From Gastrolobium villosum (taxonomy: Eukaryota; Streptophyta; Magnoliopsida; Fabales; Fabaceae): a stretch of DNA of 64,000 bases. Position 1 is the stretch's first letter, and every line of letters starts with the position of its first letter. The notes beneath the pieces are model-generated. The model was not told the DNA's origin and did no database searches. It saw only the letters and a program-made list of their open reading frames with translations. The stretch covers positions 1 to 64,000 of the forward strand of contig JAVKPL010013538.1 in NCBI GenBank assembly GCA_032173675.1. Direction: 5' to 3'. Of this stretch, positions 1-10,007 are shown piece after piece. A program made the translations under genes and the position numbers.

Positions 1-26
1 TCCTTCCTTCCTTCCTTCTTTCTCCT
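1..26. repeat. (TTCC)n microsatellite
   Basis: Four to five tandem TTCC units grade into a C/T-rich tract inside the LTR. The same place in the related LTR at 18460-18490 is A/G-rich on the plus strand, so this is a normal feature of this LTR family. Confidence 0.7.
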
Positions 27-1328
27 GTGCGCCCCTCCAAGTGTGGGCAACAAAACACCCACCATTTTCTTCTCCTTGCCATTTCTTCATTTCTTCACCA
101 AATCACTTGATTTTGGTTTTGAAATCTATTGTAAACAACCTTCTAAAGCCATTGGTGGTACTCTTAAGCCATGAAACCACCTCCATTGCTGCATTTTGGA
201 CAAACTCAGATCCGACCCCTTTGATGTTCTTGGAGTTTTTGGAGTTTTTGGATCTCCTTTGGATTGATGGAGCCTTGGTGGTGATCATACACTAGATGGT
301 GAGTATATTTGTGGTACTTTTGTAGTTGGTTTTGTAGATCTAGAAATTATGCTTTGAATCTTTGATTCTAGATGTGTGATGATAGAGAGCCCAAATGGAA
401 AAATGCTATTAGATGAAAATGCCTTAGAATGATGCATGAAAGCTAGAAATGCTATGATAAATTTTGGTGAAAAAGTTGGATTTTAACTTAGGAAAATTTG
501 TGAAGATTTCATGAAAATTGGTATGTGGTGTAAATGTTTAATTGAATGATGGTATAGTGTGATATAGTGGAATGAGGAGAAAGAATGTGTGATGTATGGA
601 GCAATTGGTAAATGAATCTATAAAGGAGGTTGAAGTAAAATGATATGGAAGAATAGCCTTTGGCCTAAGTGATTAAATGATGATTAATTGTGTAAGTGAA
701 TGGTTTACATTGGACTTGTATTTATGATCATGTTGTTGATCATACAGGTTGCCTCTTTTGGACGCTTTGGAAGCGGGTAAGCTTGGAGCTTACGTATGGA
801 GCATGGACTCGGTGTTGAGGTAACCTTTGGAACTGGGGTTTAGCCCTTGTGTGCTCCACCACACCTAGTGGATGGTTGTGGTTGGATTATGTGTTTATGG
901 CATTGTGTGATTATGTTCTTGTGTGCATATTGCTTGGATTGTATGAAAAATTGTTTGGTCACTGGCCAGTTGACGGGTGTTGGGTTTGGACATCCGCTGG
1001 ATTATTTCGATGGCGAAGTACCAGTTGGAATGCCATGGGGTCGACTCGTGGGAGCGACACCAGGATGAGCCAAACGGGGGACATCCGCCGGATAGGTCTC
1101 TTGAGGAGTTCCGGTTGGGTTGGCCATGGAGTTTTCTCAACCATGGGAGAAGCTCTAGGATTGTCTCGGGAGTTATATGATGGAGCCTTGAACATGAATC
1201 CATGCGTGGATGTTCTTGGGTTGTCTCCAGTTGGTTGGTGATATTGCATTGCTTGCATATTATATGATGTTATATTTGCACATTGAGTGAGCCATGGGGT
1301 GGAGAAACCTCCAGGGCCCTTGGTTTAC

Positions 1329-1365
1329 TGAGATATATTTATATATCTCACCCCGTGTTTTGGGG
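1329..1365 (+). other. Tandem double hairpin in LTR
   Basis: The first stem is TGAGATATAT / ATATATCTCA, 10 bp and perfect, with a TT loop (1329-1350). It is followed directly by CCCC-GTGTTTT-GGGG (1351-1365). The same pair, with different loops and some different stem bases, occurs in every long gypsy LTR of this window (near 11357-11390, 17307-17342, 35196-35231, 39759-39793, 48941-48979, 57398-57422). In this strand it is followed by TTTCAGGT. What is seen is conserved inverted repeats; a function at the RNA level is inferred. Confidence 0.7.
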
Positions 1366-1857
1366 CATCATTTCAGGTCAGGTTGAGCCTGGAAGAGTGG
1401 AGCATGAGGTGCATATTGGAGGCACCATGTGATGAGCATTGGATTGGGACACATCTTGCATATGCTTTATGCTTTAGATTTAAATCATGAACTTGTGCAT
1501 GTTGAAAATGCCATGCCTTGTATGTTCATGACTACATGTTGAATTCTTTCAATTGATGTATATGTAGGACTTTAGTGTCTATTGTATATTTGAGTGAGCA
1601 TGGGACTTTTCCATTGCCACATTCATTGTAATTGAAGCCTTGACAAATATGTTGTAAAATGGTCCATATTTGATGTAAAATGGCCATTATATTAAAGACT
1701 ATATAAATGATGCATAATTGAATGAAAATGCACGTTTGAAGGGCCTAGTGCCTACATTAGAGTATGTTTAAGTGTTGTGTGGAGTACCAAGGGGTTAGGG
1801 ATGGATTACACAACCTTTTTGGGGCTTAAAATGCTGTAATCTGTCATCTTTGCTGCA

Positions 1858-2095
1858 TAGTAATCGATTACCCAAGCATGGTAATCGATTACCATGCAAC
1901 AGGGGACGAAAATTGGCTACTGTCTTCACTGGTAATCGATTACTGAGCTTTGGTAATCGATTACCATGTGAGGTAATCGATTACCCAAAGTTTGTAATCG
2001 ATTACCAGAACATAGGAGGTCAAAATTTGGCTACTGCCTCATTTTTGACAGGTGGTAATCGATTACCACCCACTGGTAATCGATTACCACAGTGC
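1858..2095. repeat. Array of GGTAATCGATTACC palindromes
   Basis: Eight copies of a 12-14 bp perfect palindrome centred on AATCGATT lie within about 240 bp, with irregular 6-50 bp spacing and variable outer bases. The same array lies in the LTR copies at 16566-16786 and 34435-34672. The spacing is not that of a simple tandem repeat. Confidence 0.85.
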
Positions 2096-2567
2096 AATTT
2101 TTGAAAATTTTAAGTTTTTCTAGACTAAAAGAGAGGGGCTTAACTTGTTGGGCAGAACTCCAAATGGTACGTGGTTTGAAACCACCCGTAGCTTATGTAA
2201 AGGGCTAGAACTTGGTAAGAAATGAAATTAATTTGATGAGTTTAAAGGAGTTGAATAAAAAGAAAGATTGTGATGTTAGTAAACTGAATGCTTCCGCGTA
2301 TTGCATTTACAATTACCGTGTTGTTTTAATTGATTACGGAAAAAGGCTATTGTTAAGAAAAGGAATATGATAAAAGAAAAAAAAGTTGCCCGTAATTTAA
2401 TTAACCCAATTTCTGTGATTGTAACTGCGCTTAATATCATAATCAATGTTAACAATACCGGTACGTAACGGGCTGTTACAGTTACACAGAGATAAACAAG
2501 AGTAGTAGAGTCAAGCAATAGGAATAAAAAGGTATACCAAAGAAATAAAAAAGGGTTAGTAGTGTAC

Positions 2568-3555
2568 TTCTAAAGAGGTGGTGATCCAAACTGCCTCGGG
2601 GCATAAACTCATAAAGCAATGATCTTTGCTCATCTTCAATACAGAAACCAACCAATTTAACAATATTAGGATGGACAAGATCACCCAGATAGTTTAATTC
2701 AGCCTGGGAAAAAGTAAGAAAAATCAAGAAATGTTAACAAAAAAAGAATTGTAAAAATGAAAAAATTTGAAAAGAAAAAAGTTGAAAAGATATATAAGTT
2801 TCATACAAGCCATTCTTTGTGACCCTGATGTCCATTGTGGTTGAGGATCTTGACTCCAACTGTAAGCCCAGTACCTGGTTTCGCAGGTGCACTTCCATTC
2901 TCCTCAATCCAACCCTTGAAGACACAACCAAACCCTCCCTCACCAAGAAGACTCTCTGGTCTGAAATTCCTAGTTGCCACCTTAAGTTCATTGAATGTGA
3001 ATTTTCTCAAACAAGAAGCAAACTTCAACTCCTCACTGAATTTTGGAGTGGAAGGGATACTTTCCACATTACTAGTTGTTGTAGAGGACTCTGGAGGAGC
3101 AACTGTTTCATTTGTGCTTTTTTCAAATGCAGATTTGTTTTCCTCTGGTTCAATTATCCCCAACTTGGTATTGTCACCTAAAAAAATAAGAACATGGTTT
3201 TGAAAACCTTCAGTAGTTTGCAAATGCTAAGAACTCATATACCTGTTGTTCTAAGAAACTCAGAATTAATGATGTTTCTTAAAACAAATTTGCACCCTCA
3301 ACACAAAAAGTTTTGGATAGATCATGTAACCATAAAGTAAAGATAAAAAAAAATTGTGGCCATGTCAAATAGAAGATATTTCCTGAAACTAAATAACTGG
3401 GAAAAGGAAAGAAAATCACCATTATGGGTAGTAGTGCCACTTATGGAGCAATCAACTTTTGTCCTTGAAGGTATGCAGCTGCCAAAGAAACTGAATCCAA
3501 AGGACCATCTTCTCTTCTTCTTTGCACCATTTAATATACCAATGAATAAAAAGAA
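2568..3555 (-). pseudogene. RLCK-VII kinase, PBL34/35/36-like, partial gene
   Basis: Three consecutive exons are readable. The first is 3555-3420; it encodes a basic stretch and the family motif SCIPSR, and ends with a GT donor. The second is 3177-2807, with an acceptor after a T-rich tract; it encodes STTTSN, LRKFTFNELK, the glycine loop GEGGFG and the ATP-lysine segment. The third is 2703-2568, with a CAG acceptor; it encodes DLVHPNIVKL and EFMPRGSL, and the exon ends AGAA|GTAC. All junctions keep frame, and the 136-nt third exon has the size usual in PBL genes. PBL kinases are plasma-membrane-associated serine/threonine kinases acting below receptor kinases in immunity and development. An LTR occupies the following intron, so the catalytic-loop exons would lie left of the window. 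The usual VAVK motif reads VGVK here, and the usual N-terminus (MG myristoylation signal) is not visible. I call it a probable broken or weakened gene; an expressed allele with a long intron cannot be excluded. Confidence 0.75.
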
Positions 3556-3559
3556 CTAT

Positions 3560-3705
3560 TTAATTAATGTACTGATCACAATTAATATATAAATCACCAA
3601 TCATAATTAATGTATCAATCACTAATCATAATTAATGTATGAATCACCGATCACGATTAATTTTGATCACAATTAATGTATCAATTGGGTAGGAAGTTAT
3701 TCAGT
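3560..3705. repeat. ATCACAATTAATGTA-type tandem repeat, copy 1
   Basis: Imperfect units of about 25-28 bp built on ATCAC(C)AATCA and ATTAATGTA repeat four to five times and end in GGTAGGAAGTTATT. A clearly homologous block lies at 9795-9955. The block abuts the first readable kinase exon and may have replaced its 5' coding part. Confidence 0.7.
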
Positions 3706-3989
3706 CCAAACTCGAAAGAAAAGTGGGGTGTTGAATGGAAAAGCGGGAGAGTGCTTGGAACAGAGGGGAAGTTTTTCCACAACGAGCAGTTCAGGCAGGC
3801 TTGGAATATGAAAAGTAGGCATTGGGGCAGTGTGGGCAAGAGAGAGAAAGTGACATCCATTTCTTTTTCTTTTCGTAAACAACACTGCCACTTGGTAAAT
3901 TGCAACTTACAACATATGACTTTCCAGAGATAATGTTCTTATTTCCACGTGGAAAACTATTCAAAAAGGAACTAAATCATTAAAAATAA

Positions 3990-4200
3990 GGGGAAAATAT
4001 TTGTCATCTTAAATGACATAAAGTTAAGTCATTTTTAATGAAAATACGTCGTTTTGGTAAGTTTTTACATTCTCTCTCCTCCATTTTCTTTTAATTTTTA
4101 ATTTTATAAATTAGAGAAAATAACAAAACACACAAAAACGACATAGTTTCATTAAAAATGACACAAAGTTGTGTCATTTAAAATGACAAACACTAAACCC
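3990..4200. mobile_element. Mutator-type MITE, 211 bp
   Basis: It begins GGGGAAAATATTTGTCAT and ends ATGACAAACACTAAACCC. The two ends are long imperfect terminal inverted repeats (about 60 bp), including TTTTTAATGAAA and ACGTCGTTTT boxes. The flanks TAAAAATAA (3981-3989) and TAAAATAAA (4202-4210) look like a degraded 9-bp target-site duplication, as in Mutator elements. It has no coding capacity. It lies in the putative first intron or upstream region of the kinase gene. Confidence 0.7.
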
Positions 4201-4299
4201 TTAAAATAAAATGATAACTACAAATTTTTTTGGTCAATGTAATTTAGGACTTGGAGCACTAGCACTATCATTCATTCATGTTAAGACACGTTATCTGCA

Positions 4300-4326
4300 T
4301 TATTATTATTATTATTATTATTATTT
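4300..4326. repeat. (ATT)n microsatellite
   Basis: About nine tandem ATT units. The surrounding 4200-4700 interval has no convincing coding sequence and would be intron if the exon at 4733-4825 belongs to the kinase gene. Confidence 0.9.
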
Positions 4327-4732
4327 TCTTGATCTATATTGATTATTCACTTTTCGTATGTTGGCAATGGCACTCAATGGCAGAATGGAAAGCTAACTTT
4401 TTTTTTAACGTTTTGTGAGAAAATTCATGAAAGAAGAGACAATAGAATCAATCATGTCACGGTTCTCTCCATGCCTTTAAGAGATTGGGTTAGGTCACTA
4501 TGTCGCCCAATGCTGATTCCTTTTCTTGAATCTAAATTGTATTATATTTGTACGAGTTTATGTTGTGATTATTTTTCTATCCGTTGTTTGTTTCAAAATC
4601 AACTGTTAAAAGATTGAGCAACCAACCCTAAAAAAAAAAATTATACTAAACATATTAAGTAAACTACATTAACAGTAAGAAATTCTAAATTAGGATTATA
4701 TGATTTTAGAATACCAAAAGATTTAGACTTAC

Positions 4733-4825
4733 TTGTTGTTGAAGACATGATTCTTGATTTCTAGGTTTACTTGCTTCTTGTTTGCTTTGACGCTTCAGCA
4801 AGGTTGAAAAGATCTTCATCTTCAT
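4733..4825 (-). CDS. Candidate first coding exon, unknown product
   Basis: On the minus strand an ATG (4825-4823) opens 31 codons beginning MKMKIFSTLLKRQSK. The exon is basic and polar, ends in glutamines, and finishes exactly at a strong donor AA|GTAAGT at 4732. A TATAAA lies about 100 bp upstream. The frame (phase 0) is compatible with the kinase exon at 3555-3420 if the weak acceptor AAATAG before 3555 is used. I do not recognise the peptide, and it does not resemble the usual PBL N-terminus. It could be a replaced N-terminal exon of the kinase gene, the start of a different gene, or chance. Confidence 0.35.
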
Positions 4826-4925
4826 CTGCAATTCACACACCACTCCTTAATTCACAACTGTCAATGGGGCGAGTTATGGAGATATTGTTTTTTCAATGTA
4901 TATGAATGCAGAGGACCTAAACAAA

Positions 4926-4931
4926 TTTATA
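4926..4931 (-). promoter_or_regulatory. Candidate TATA box
   Basis: TATAAA in the context CTTATAAATT on the minus strand, about 100 bp upstream of the ATG at 4825. Spacing fits a plant core promoter with a short leader. This is inferred only from position and sequence. Confidence 0.35.
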
Positions 4932-4979
4932 AGCCCCTTCCTACCATGGGCCTATGGGTTTGGCCCATACTATTTTCCA

Positions 4980-5341
4980 TATTAATTGTTGTGCAATTGT
5001 GTACCCCTTTATCAATCACACATTTCGCAAGTGCACGTGTCAACATGTAATAAAGTGAATGTGTGAGTCCAGATATCGTTCCCACGAAGAAAACTATAAA
5101 ATTAGGATCGATGTGAAGCAATCAAGGTAACAAAAATAGTTGGTAAAAAGCTAATGACTAATTAACAATTAAGAAATAAAATAAACTAAACTAATGATTA
5201 AGAATGCAGCAATACAATAGGTGTCCAAGTATTCAAAGGTAGATTGTGATCAATTTCCCCATTATTACAACTTCACCAGAATGCAGTAACTATGCTACAA
5301 CAATTATCCATTCAATAATCAGAACACTAATGCATGCAAGG
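4980..5341. other. Unassigned intergenic DNA
   Basis: AT-rich, with no supported gene. It contains GATATCGTTCCCACGAAG near 5072, which resembles a short motif dispersed in many plant retroelement-derived sequences. It is probably an old transposon remnant, but I cannot assign a family. Confidence 0.3.
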
Positions 5342-6270
5342 TGTAATAACCCAAAAATCATGTACTCGGAATTAGCCTAATGGAATGAAATGAAAGGGGC
5401 CAAGCCCATATTCAGTGAATGATTAGTTTGGAATAAGCAACATTAGTTCCAAGTAGAACCCACTCTAAATAAGATAAATAGTAACTTGCCAATGTGGTTT
5501 AGGGCCCAAACAATGTCATAGCCCAACCTACTTAAGAATATGACTAAGTTAAAGTAAGAAAGGGTTTAAGCCAAAAGCAATGCAAGCCCATTATATGAAT
5601 TGAATAAGACATGGTCCAATTAATATGCACAAAAAGATCCAAGCCCACAACCACTCACACTAAGCCTAAGCCCAACCAATAATGATCTAACCCCTATAAG
5701 ACTTAATGGGCCGAAAATACCACCAAGCCCAAGCCCAAGCCCAATTCAAAGATAAACCCTAGATGAGGTGCCAACACATGATTGGATGAATTTTGAATGG
5801 AGTCTCACCCCCCTCACATGTCCATCTCGGTTTCAACAAAGAGAAAAGAGGATGAGGTTGCTTTTCCATGCTAGGCGCTAATTAGAGAAAGAAAGGTGAT
5901 GAAGGAGGTTGTGTAAGATACACTCCAACCCTAACCCCAACCCTAAAATAAATGCTAACCTTATTACTCATAAATTCCATAACTGACAATTTCAAACCAA
6001 AAACTCCTAAAATAAATGCTAACCTTACTTTAGCCGCCGGAATAGTGCAGGGATCCACCGGATCTGATGATCTCTCTACCAAACCCTAGCCTCACCCTTT
6101 GATTCGTTGGATCTCTCTCAACAAACCCTCAATTTCTCTCTAAGTATTTCCCCCACCTTCTCTCTCTAGGATCTAAATGAGTTTTTAAGCAAGTGTAGCG
6201 TCCGTAGAATGCCTTTGTGTGTGGAGGTCATCCTTTTTTATACTTGATGTTCTGGGCCTTTTACAACTTC
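5342..6270 (-). mobile_element. Probable degraded LTR fragment
   Basis: The block starts TGTAATAACCC, a common plant LTR-type terminus, and is rich in AAGCCCAAGCCC tracts. It contains the direct repeat CCTAAAATAAATGCTAACCT (5943 and 6008). A minus-strand TATAAAAA at 6235-6242 is followed by a pyrimidine- and GAGA-rich leader, as in LTR promoters. I found no matching partner LTR or coding domain. Limits are approximate. Confidence 0.4.
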
Positions 6271-6284
6271 TCAAGCCCATTCGC

Positions 6285-6445
6285 ATTTACCGCGTGAAGG
6301 GATAAGATTGACACCCTGTTATGTTGTAATGCTGACAAGGCATTTCTTCCTTAATTGCTGTAGCGCTGATCAAGGATAGTTTGAAATGTGATTTAAATGG
6401 TGCAGCGCTAATCAGGGACAAGTTGGAATGTTTGACCTGCAGAAA
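6285..6445. repeat. Diverged GCGCTGATCAAGG repeat
   Basis: Three related segments (near 6320, 6358 and 6402) carry GCTGACAAGG, GCGCTGATCAAGG and GCGCTAATCAGGG at about 45-bp spacing. They are probably part of an old LTR. No coding sequence. Confidence 0.4.
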
Positions 6446-6470
6446 AATAACAATTGCATTTAATTGTTTT

Positions 6471-7303
6471 TGTAAACACCCAATTTTATCCCAAATATTA
6501 AAAGTATAAAAATAAAAATAAAAATAATAAATTGTGAACTCTTTATTTTATCTTTTATAAAAAGAAAAAGCAAAAAACAAAAAAATATAAAAATAAAAAT
6601 ACAAATACAAATAATAAATTGTGAATTCCTTATGTTTAAATATATTATTATTGTGAATTCCTTATGTTTAAATATATTATTATTATTATTATTATTATTA
6701 TAAGAAAGAAAAAAGAAAAAAAAAGGGCCCAAGCCCATTACCCATCACTTAACACACTCACACCTCCGACCCTAGCCACTTTGCCAACATAGGCTCCACA
6801 CTCATCTTTTCAGCAACGACGCCGACAAGAAAAAGAAAAGAGAGGCTACTAGATTCAATTTCAAGCAATCACCCAAAATTTCTTCCATCCCTGTTCGCAC
6901 ACGCAGCTGCTCCATCTGAGGAAAGGCGCCGCACTTCATTACTGGAAAAGGCAGAGGCGCCGCACTGTGAAGTCGAAAAAAGGTCTGCACACTTGAATAA
7001 AGCATGGCAGAGCAAACCCTCATATGAAGAAATCTCTGGATCTCCTCTATAAATACCAAAGAGGCTAATACGGACGAAAAAAAAGGAAAAAGGAGGAAAG
7101 ACATGTTTTTACCAAGTTTGTATTCTGCATGCAAGAAATTTTAGAATATTGTAATAAAATAGGAAAAGAGAAACGAAAAAGAGTCTAAAAAAACCGTTGT
7201 TGATTCTTGATTTGAAGGAGCAGTAGAGTTTTTTAGCTTCAAGTAATTCTGGTTGGTTGCTTATTGCCGTATTCTCAATCTTCAATACGCAGGTATTAGC
7301 ATA
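6471..7303 (+). mobile_element. Candidate solo LTR with TATA box and poly(A) signal
   Basis: It begins TGTAAACACCCAATTTT, a typical LTR start. TATAAATA lies at 7048-7055 and AATAAA at 7153-7158, in the order expected for U3-R-U5. The 3' limit is placed near 7291-7303 (ATACGCA, then GGTATTAGCA) and is uncertain. I could not find a clean target-site duplication. The only long minus-strand open frame here has no recognisable motif. Confidence 0.4.
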
Positions 7304-7347
7304 GTTTTTTTTTCCTGTTTTATGATGTAATTTATGATCTCAGTATT

Positions 7348-8719
7348 ATGACTTTATGAATATTGCTTATGAGATATTTGATGAAGGAGCTACAACCTGA
7401 CGATTTTTTGTTTTGTTTTGTTTTTGTTTTTTCTCTTCTAATACTTCTGAAGTAATAATCAGTTTTGATTGATATTCTATATAAAATGGCACTCTGTAAA
7501 CAGGAATTCAAAACATGAAAGTTTAATCACATAACAAGTTGTTTGAGTCAAATATCCAGTATTCACAATAAAAACAGTTTGGATTATATATGGGACTAAA
7601 GGGATTTGAATTTTGTTCATTGGAGAAAATGTGAATTTGTATTTTTAAAGTATAAAAAAGAGGTAAAACAAAATGGCAGATTCAAATTTCCTTCTTTTTC
7701 TATTTTTGTTTTACTATTATTTTAACAAAGGGGAAAATGTGTGTCATTTTAAAGGATGTAAAGTTGTCTCATTTTAAGAGAGAAAGAGATAGATAAAAGA
7801 GGAGAGAGAGTTGACAAAAAAAATAAAGGTGTGGGTTCCATTTCTTTGTGAGAGTGAAAGGATATAAATTGTGTCATTTAAAAGGATAAACATTTTTCCC
7901 TTTAACAAATGCATTGAATGGCATATTAAGGTACATGGGTAGCTAGAAACGTTCTATTATATTCGTCTCCTGGTCTTTTATATAGAACCCAACGAAATAC
8001 ATGGTAAAAAATATATAACAATCATGTAACCAACAATACTGAATGATTAGGCTAGTAAGAGTGGACTAGTTGAGGAGAAATGTTTAATGAAGGATGAGAT
8101 CATTTTAATATCTCATGTGAGGACAAAAAAGGTAGATGGGTCATTCCTTAGTTATTTTTTGTTTTTATGACCATTCACGTACTCGTGTTACTTCCTTGCA
8201 CAACTTAACATAGCTTTATAACCAGAATCGATGTCCACGAAGTTGAACTGTTGCGCTTTAAACTACGTTATGTTATTATCTTGATATTAAATCCAATTTC
8301 AAATGGTTAATTTTTTTCTTTCCTTTATATCAAAATTTGAATTTTATTAGTAATAAATTTTTTGCTACTTTATTTAAAATATCAAATGTATAATGGTTTG
8401 ATTCAAATATTATGGTTATAGTAAGAAGAAGAGATTAGTTGAGTTGTGACAACTTGTTAATCTCGATTTTTATCATTTTAACTGTGACAGTCTGGTGAAT
8501 TTAAATCGTTTAGTAATAACAAATGAATAGATAAAGAGGATTTTTTTTTAAATATTATGAAATTTGTGTTGAAAAAAAAAAATCAGTTAAAATGGGAATT
8601 TAGCTGAGTCGTGACGACTTGTTAACTCAAAATATTTTGCTTCGGGTCATTTTAGTTGTGACAGCTTGAAGACCCAAGCTAATTTCTATATTAAAAGATA
8701 AATTTATTTATTTCTCATA
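7348..8719 (+). repeat. Left arm of 1.37-kb inverted repeat
   Basis: This segment is repeated as its reverse complement at 55537-56906, with high identity over the whole length, including the MITE at 7730-7900 and its target-site duplication. The arm is non-coding and AT-rich. It holds two related internal segments with GTTGTGACAACTTGTTAA-like and GTCGTGACGACTTGTTAA-like cores (8440-8660). The arms are about 47 kb apart. Confidence 0.9.
7730..7900. mobile_element. Mutator-type MITE, 171 bp, perfect 9-bp TSD
   Basis: The terminal inverted repeats read GGGGAAAATGTGTGTCATTT and, from the other end, GGGAAAAATGTTTATCCTTT. It is flanked by TTTAACAAA on both sides (7721-7729 and 7901-7909). The inside is GA-rich and non-coding. 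It is related at the termini to the MITE at 3990-4200. Confidence 0.85.
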
Positions 8720-9186
8720 GAATTCATGCATTAAGCATATAAAATCAAGAGAATTATATGTAATCATGGCACCAAAATATCACAATTAAGCCCTAAAATA
8801 ACTCTCTTTTAGAAAGTTATCATTAATCAATTTACAGATATCCAAGCTCATCAAATTAAAAGATGACGTAATCAAATGAGATTTATATTGCACTCATATA
8901 TCGATCATGTTTTATCCCATTTTTGTCAAAACAAGAAAACTATAATTGATTGAAGTCCACAATAATTGATTGAAATCCACAATGATTATTAAAAAAGGGA
9001 AATAATACTCTCATGTTTCTCTCCTACACAAATTCGTCCGTGCCAATTAATTTTTCTTTTCAACATTTAACTTTTCTCTACTTTTTTTCTCTCCTACAAT
9101 CCTACAACATAAGAAAAGTTAAACCCATTAAAAAAATGAGAAAAGTTCAAAAACCATCTATGTGCTATTGTTTTCAGTCAGATACA

Positions 9187-9188
<2 letters not shown>
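8720..9188. other. AT-rich intergenic DNA, no gene seen
   Basis: No supported open frame, RNA gene or repeat boundary. The open frame that crosses the adjacent (TA)n tract is a low-complexity artefact. Confidence 0.6.

Positions 9189-9233
<45 letters not shown>
9189..9233. repeat. (TA)n microsatellite
   Basis: An uninterrupted run of about 22 TA dinucleotides. Confidence 0.95.
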
Positions 9234-9237
<4 letters not shown>

Positions 9238-9794
9238 CACTTAACCCTTGTGATTTTTTTATCCACCCCCTCTTAGTACTGTTAGAAATTTGACTAAATA
9301 TGTTTATTTTACTATTTTTAGAAGAAGAAAATAATGTAATAAAAAAATTAAGACCAAATATTATGAAAAATTAGAATACTTAATAAAAGACTAAAAGAAA
9401 AAAAACTAAATATGTATAAATAAAAAATAAGAATAAGAACAAAAATTAGAAAAAAAAGACCAAATATGTTAAATATCACAACAGTGACAGGCAAAATTAA
9501 AAATAAAAATAGTCTAAATGAAAAAAATATATACTTAATACAAAAAATAGAAGAAAAACTAAGATAACAAATAAAATAAAAAAATAGAACAAAAAGAAAT
9601 TACAATTATGAGTTTTTAATATATTTGGTTTTCTTTTTTCTTTTTGTTTTGTCCTTGATCTATTTTTTATTTTTTTATTTAGATATGTTTGATCTTTTTT
9701 CTATTTTATTTAGATATGTTTGATCTTTTTCCTACGTGGCACAATCTCGTTACCCGATCAGAATTAATGTACCAATCACAATCAAAAAAAGAAA
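9234..9794. other. Very AT-rich intergenic DNA
   Basis: Poly-purine and poly-A tracts with recurrent GACTAAATATG / GACCAAATATG words on one side and TTTAGATATGTTTGATC (twice, near 9678 and 9709) on the other suggest a decayed inverted structure. No coding sequence is visible. Confidence 0.45.
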
Positions 9795-9955
9795 ATGAAG
9801 AAAAAGAACTATTTAATTAATGTACTAATCATAATTAATATACCAATCACCAATCACAATTAATGTATCAATCACCAATCATAATTAATGTATCAATCAC
9901 CGATCACAATTAACTTTGATCACAATTAATGTTTCAATCAGGTAGGAAGTTATTT
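9795..9955. repeat. ATTAATGTATCAATCACC-type repeat, copy 2
   Basis: Homologous to 3560-3705, including the following GGTAGGAAGTTATT. The two blocks are about 6.2 kb apart in the same orientation and differ by scattered substitutions. Confidence 0.7.
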
Positions 9956-9960
9956 ACCCG

Positions 9961-10002
9961 GTTACCTTGGTACATATCTTTATTTACCCGGGTACATACC
10001 CG
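9961..10002 (+). repeat. 41-bp unit flanking outer element, left copy
   Basis: GTTACCTTGGTACATATC and the bases after it are repeated at 42044-42084 on the other side of the 32-kb nested insertion, with about 6 differences. The 5-bp TSD GTTAC is the first five bases of the second unit. The target was therefore the junction of two tandem units. Confidence 0.75.
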
Positions 10003-10007
10003 GTTAC
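10003..10007. repeat. TSD of the outer element (GTTAC)
   Basis: GTTAC directly precedes the left LTR at 10008 and directly follows the right LTR at 42044-42048. Confidence 0.85.

Larger units (their letters stand above)
1..2480 (+). mobile_element. Ty3/gypsy Tekay-type LTR, left end cut by window
   Basis: The sequence matches, in opposite orientation, the LTR of the coding gypsy element at 16179-18940. It shares the box near 300-900, the double hairpin at 1329-1365, the AATCGATT palindrome array and the terminal block ending in GGGCTGTTACA at 2480. No primer binding site (TGGTATCAGAGC) follows position 2480. Instead the kinase gene intron resumes, so this is a 3' LTR or a solo LTR rather than a 5' LTR. 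The next bases are GTTAC, a candidate target-site duplication whose partner lies left of the window. The element has landed inside an intron of the minus-strand kinase gene. There is no credible coding sequence in it. Confidence 0.85.

Noticed and set aside
1858..2095. CRISPR-like array (regularly repeated palindrome)
   Set aside because: Plant context, irregular and short spacing, no spacers of constant size, no cas genes. It is part of an LTR.
3676..3933. Overlapping frames on both strands upstream of the kinase exons
   Set aside because: No motif or splice-compatible link to the kinase. Probably intron or upstream DNA.
5930..5950. Telomere-like CCCTAACCCCAACCCTAAA
   Set aside because: Only about three degenerate units, in an old LTR-like block; too short for an interstitial telomere claim.
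6460..7134. Minus-strand frames of 92 and 110 codons
   Set aside because: The first is low-complexity Phe/Ile/Asn from AT repeats. The second has no motif and lies antisense in a probable LTR.
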